DNA of 64,000 bases from Anaerolineae bacterium (GTDB lineage Bacteria > Chloroflexota > Anaerolineae > Aggregatilineales > UBA2796), in the NCBI GenBank assembly GCA_019637555.1, contig JAHBVK010000001.1:1-64000 (forward strand), given 5' to 3'. The notes beneath the pieces are model-generated. The model saw only the letters and a program-made list of their open reading frames with translations, searched no databases and was not told the origin of the DNA. Below are positions 61,082 to 64,000 of this stretch, in pieces. Made by a program: the position numbers and the translations under genes. Each line of letters begins with the position of its first letter. The stretch's first letter is position 1.

Positions 61082-62521
61082 TTATTCAATACGGTTTCTA
61101 GTGATGGGGTGGGAACTTCTACCCCATCCGAATAGCATGATGATAGGCAGCACTAGAAGCCAGCTCAAACAGCCCATCCCCGAATGTGCGGCTGATGTGA
61201 CCGTACTTTGCTGAGTTGGTAGTGGCGGAATAGCAGCCGGACTCGGTGTTCCCGTCAACGCCCGCTGAACGTCACGCACGACTCCTTTTGCCACTGATCG
61301 AACTACAATCGGTGTATCCATCACCCGCGCTGGCTCGATCAGGCGAGTCGGCACACGAATCAGGTTTTCGACAAACTCTGGATTCTCACAAGCGTAGCGA
61401 CCCAGTAATCGCTGGAAGTAGCCTTGTGGCTCGAAATTATTGGTTGCGGTCAGCGTATGATAGTACATCGGTAGCGTTTCTGCCTCGAATCGCCGTTGAT
61501 AATTGAGCATCGACGTTTGCCATTCGATACCCGCACGGTATTCAGCAATTGCTTCCGCGAGAGTTTTGGCACCGAATGCAGCATCGTAGATGCCCTGACC
61601 GCCAAGCGGGTCTTTGTGATGGAGCGCATCCCCAACTAGCGCCCAACCATTACCGTAAGCTTGACGGTAAAAGCTATCTACGACTTTAGTGCCGCGAACG
61701 CTGGTAACGCGCTCGGCATTCTTGACACGCTCCCAGATGCGTGGCGCATGTCGCAGCATATCTAGATACGACTGCTCGGCGTCACCGCAGTCATAATGCG
61801 CAAGCACATCGCTAAAACCCTCGACAACTACGGCAGTTGTGCCATCGGCGCTATCCATCACTAGATAGCCAAGCCCATCTCCTGTGCCGTGACTGATCAC
61901 TATCGGGCTAGGAAGATCGTAGGGCGCAAGGTTGCGCCAATAAGCGTAATACAGCGAAGTTTTGCGTCCACGATGCTCGTTGTAGAGTTGAGCATCGACT
62001 TTGCGTGCGACTAATGACCAATGTCCATCTGCGCCAACGACTATGTTGGCATAATAATTACGCGGTGCTTCACCTTTAGGTTTGCCGACGATCCCCATGA
62101 CGCTGCCACTCTCGCTATCGCGCAGTAGATCGACAGCCGCAAAATGATCCAGTGCCTTCACGGTGGGATAAGTGCTGGCGTGTTCCCACAGTGCCGCATC
62201 AAAACGCGCTCGATCTATGGCATAGGCGTAGTCGCGGTTGCCGTCGCGGGGGATTGTCGCCAATGCGCGGTAATCGCGGGCTTCAGTGGCGACGCGGCGC
62301 ACCTTTGGTGTGTTGTATGCGTACTTAGATTCGTCAGCGCCGATCTCATCCAGCAAGCGCATAGTGCAAGCATAAATGATCGGACTGGAAACGGCTGGGA
62401 GACTCGGAAACGCTGCCCGATCGATTAGTAAAACCTTGACGTTTTGTTTGCCTAATCGCGCTGCTAGGGTAGAGCCAGCGACTCTGCCACCAACGATAAT
62501 TACATCGAAACGGTCATCCAC
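61082..62521 (-). CDS. FAD-dependent oxidoreductase (geranylgeranyl-reductase/PHBH-like) with C-terminal membrane tail
   Basis: The N-terminal DVIIVGGRVAGSTLAARL (Rossmann), the middle VVGADGHWSLVARKV and ALVGDALHHKDPLGGQG (FAD-ribityl GD motif) are those of the class A flavin monooxygenase/geranylgeranyl reductase superfamily. Unusually, about 60 C-terminal residues form a Pro/Thr-rich linker and a single hydrophobic helix (GCLSWLLVLPIIMLFGW), so it is tail-anchored. The natural substrate (isoprenoid or aromatic) is unknown. Confidence 0.87.
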   Translation of the reverse strand: MDDRFDVIIVGGRVAGSTLAARLGKQNVKVLLIDRAAFPSLPAVSSPIIYACTMRLLDEIGADESKYAYNTPKVRRVATEARDYRALATIPRDGNRDYAYAIDRARFDAALWEHASTYPTVKALDHFAAVDLLRDSESGSVMGIVGKPKGEAPRNYYANIVVGADGHWSLVARKVDAQLYNEHRGRKTSLYYAYWRNLAPYDLPSPIVISHGTGDGLGYLVMDSADGTTAVVVEGFSDVLAHYDCGDAEQSYLDMLRHAPRIWERVKNAERVTSVRGTKVVDSFYRQAYGNGWALVGDALHHKDPLGGQGIYDAAFGAKTLAEAIAEYRAGIEWQTSMLNYQRRFEAETLPMYYHTLTATNNFEPQGYFQRLLGRYACENPEFVENLIRVPTRLIEPARVMDTPIVVRSVAKGVVRDVQRALTGTPSPAAIPPLPTQQSTVTSAAHSGMGCLSWLLVLPIIMLFGWGRSSHPITRNRIE

Positions 62522-62604
62522 TTGAAGGTTAACGCCTCATTTGTGAACCTTTGCACTAGTGGGATTGTACGTTATCTATCGGACGTCTGACAACCAAGTT
62601 TTGT

Positions 62605-62610
62605 TATACT
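62605..62610 (+). promoter_or_regulatory. TATACT -10-like element of the lipoprotein/MFS operon
   Basis: GTTATACT lies 32 nt upstream of the ATG at 62642. No -35 at standard spacing is obvious. Confidence 0.45.
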
Positions 62611-62641
62611 TTGTGCGGCGTTTCACACGCGGAGTAGGTGC

Positions 62642-63409
62642 ATGTTGGTACGACTGTTCATTGTGTTTCTAACAATCTGTATTGTGACTGGCTGTGGTGG
62701 AAATGCCCCAAAGGAACTGCCCGATCCAGTCACGATATTGCAAAAAGCTGCTGACGACTTGAAGCAAGTATCCGCTTTGCGCTTCAAGCTGCAACTCACT
62801 GGCGCACCGGCGTTTGTAGATTTCAGCAATACTATCGCTTTCGTTTCTGCCGACGGAACATTTCTACAGCCGGATCGTGTCGCCGCCAAAGTGAAGGCGC
62901 GATTGTTGGGTATACCCGGTGAAGTGGATGTCGTCGCCATTGGAGATAAGCAGTACATGAAAAATGCGGTGTTGACCGCCAATCGCTGGTTGGAGCAGCA
63001 ATTTTCACCCGGATTTAACGCACAAGAGTTCATGCGCGGCGATTCGGGTGTACAGTCAGCGATCAAAGCGTTCTTAGATGTAAAAATGATTGGCATCGAA
63101 ACGACCACCGAAGGCGTCGAAGTCTATCACATTACTGGTAAGGCAAAAGCCGCCGATGTGGACGCCTTAACCGTTGGCTTGATTCGCGGCGCAGACGTAG
63201 AGGCAAGCATCTACATCAATACGGAAACTGGAAAAGTGGAAAAAATCAATATGGTGCAGCCAGATACCAAAACCGCTGATCAAGATGCCACGACATGGCT
63301 GCTAGAAATCTATGACTACAATGCTACAGATATTCAGATTGAGCAGCCTGCCGTCGTCAACGTAGCAGCAACACCCGCCTTCCAGCCACTGGTAACGGCG
63401 GTTCCATGA
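62642..63409 (+). CDS. LppX/LprAFG-family lipid-binding lipoprotein
   Basis: A lipoprotein signal with lipobox VTGC (Cys about residue 18). The body, ILQKAADDLKQVSALRFKLQLTG, with LLGIPGEVDVVAIGDKQYM and YHITGKAKAADVDAL, is the LppX_LprAFG fold, a half-barrel with a hydrophobic cavity that carries triacylated lipids in mycobacteria (LprG, LppX). Its stop overlaps the start of the MFS gene (ATGA), so both are translated together. Mature length is about 237 residues, near that of LprG. Confidence 0.85.
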   Translation: MLVRLFIVFLTICIVTGCGGNAPKELPDPVTILQKAADDLKQVSALRFKLQLTGAPAFVDFSNTIAFVSADGTFLQPDRVAAKVKARLLGIPGEVDVVAIGDKQYMKNAVLTANRWLEQQFSPGFNAQEFMRGDSGVQSAIKAFLDVKMIGIETTTEGVEVYHITGKAKAADVDALTVGLIRGADVEASIYINTETGKVEKINMVQPDTKTADQDATTWLLEIYDYNATDIQIEQPAVVNVAATPAFQPLVTAVP

Positions 63410-64000
63410 GCGCTCCCAATGTTAACAACACAACACAAACCCGGGGCACTAGCTCCGGGTCTGCTGTCAGCACCGGACACCGCTGGTACGTACTGGCGTT
63501 GGTGCTAGTCCCTGTGTTCATCGGCGCGCTCGATCTGACTATCGTTTCCGCGATCTTGCCGGAAATTCTGACCAAATTGAGCATTCCCGTCGATACTAAT
63601 CTCGGTGCGGCTGCGTGGGCAGTAACGGGATACTTGCTGGCGTATATCGTCAGCATGATCATCACCGGGCGTGTCAGCGATCTGATCGGGCGGCGGGCGG
63701 TATATCTGGCTTGTCTCGCCATCTTTATCTTCGGTTCCTATTGGGTTGCCACCGCCCACGAACTGCCGACTCAAGTATTGAATCTCATTGCGCGGCGCTA
63801 TCTCGGTCAGCGCCCTGATCTCAATCAACTCACCCTGATCGCCGTGATCATCGGGCGTGTGATTCAAGCGTTGGGCGCAGGAGCAATGGTGCCAGTGAGC
63901 ATGGCGCTAGTTGGTGATCTATTTCCACCAGAGCGTCGTTCGCAGCCTGTCGGATTGATCGGCGCAGTGGATACGCTCGGTTGGGTGCTGGGACATCTTT
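63406..64000 (+). CDS. DHA2-type MFS transporter (3' partial)
   Basis: The ATG at 63406 overlaps the TGA of the lipoprotein gene. The translated 198 residues have a short Ser/Thr/Asn-rich start, then membrane helices beginning WYVLALVLVPVFIGALDLTIVS, the MFS motif A GRVSDLIGRR and VVIQALGAGAMVPVSMALVGD-like segments of the EmrB/QacA (14-helix) branch. The frame is open to the window end. In mycobacteria the lprG gene is followed by the MFS gene p55 (Rv1410c) of this class. Here the same order is found, with a stop/start overlap. Confidence 0.88.
   Translation, partial: MSAPNVNNTTQTRGTSSGSAVSTGHRWYVLALVLVPVFIGALDLTIVSAILPEILTKLSIPVDTNLGAAAWAVTGYLLAYIVSMIITGRVSDLIGRRAVYLACLAIFIFGSYWVATAHELPTQVLNLIARRYLGQRPDLNQLTLIAVIIGRVIQALGAGAMVPVSMALVGDLFPPERRSQPVGLIGAVDTLGWVLGHL

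Overview
The window looks like a chromosomal segment of a free-living bacterium, most probably Chloroflexota (Anaerolineae-like). This is an inference from gene content and style: secreted proteins and lipoproteins with Thr/Pro-rich 'VTATP' linkers, SH3/LamG-type surface proteins, a STAND-ATPase/WD40 protein, an orphan Flp pilin, a GH63-like glucosidase and GTG/TTG starts. No rRNA, tRNA, CRISPR array, insertion sequence or prophage was found. The window cuts a gene at each end.

Layout. 1-3.5 kb: 3' part of a membrane nSTAND/WD40 protein, then a block of palindromic repeats. 3.8-7.4 kb (minus): dGTPase-like HD hydrolase, membrane protein, macro-domain protein, secreted Kelch protein. 7.7-14.3 kb: epimerase, FHA protein, a 1083-residue fused sensor/regulator and an exopolysaccharide sugar transferase. 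14.4-20.2 kb (minus): HD hydrolase, aminotransferase, GH63-like glucosidase, nucleoside deaminase, uncharacterised protein. 20.3-24.4 kb: tryptophan 2,3-dioxygenase, HAD phosphatase, two poorly known proteins, a Rieske oxygenase. 24.5-28.8 kb: a secreted three-repeat protein divergent from an ECF sigma/anti-sigma pair, and an M1-type lipoprotein peptidase. 28.8-31.6 kb: CPBP protease and an ABC exporter. 31.5-35.6 kb (minus): CorA-like transporter, lipid kinase and dual-specificity phosphatase in one tight operon, and glutamate dehydrogenase. 35.8-43.3 kb: two paralogous small STAS-like proteins around a TPR protein and rsmD, a STAND/TPR protein, a repeat lipoprotein, a Flp pilin missed by length cut-offs, and a TolB-like protein. 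43.3-48.8 kb: class II aldolase plus PfkB kinase, and metH under a complete SAM-I riboswitch. 48.8-58.4 kb: envelope proteins (LamG/SH3, LysM, C39 peptidase/TPR, clan-A glycosidase) with an ankyrin protein, a MoxR ATPase and a zinc HAD protein. 58.6-64 kb: WbpL/TagO-like glycosyl-phosphate transferase, GH18 chitinase, flavin oxidoreductase, and an LppX/LprG-type lipoprotein translationally coupled to a DHA2-type MFS transporter.

Functionally the window is rich in envelope and signalling genes. The most coherent unusual items are the lprG/p55-like lipoprotein-transporter pair, the fused regulator whose kinase core has lost its key residues next to an exopolysaccharide gene, the CorA/lipid kinase/phosphatase operon, and the paired STAS-like proteins next to a STAND ATPase. 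Several genes have a -10 element so close to the start codon that a leaderless mRNA is likely.
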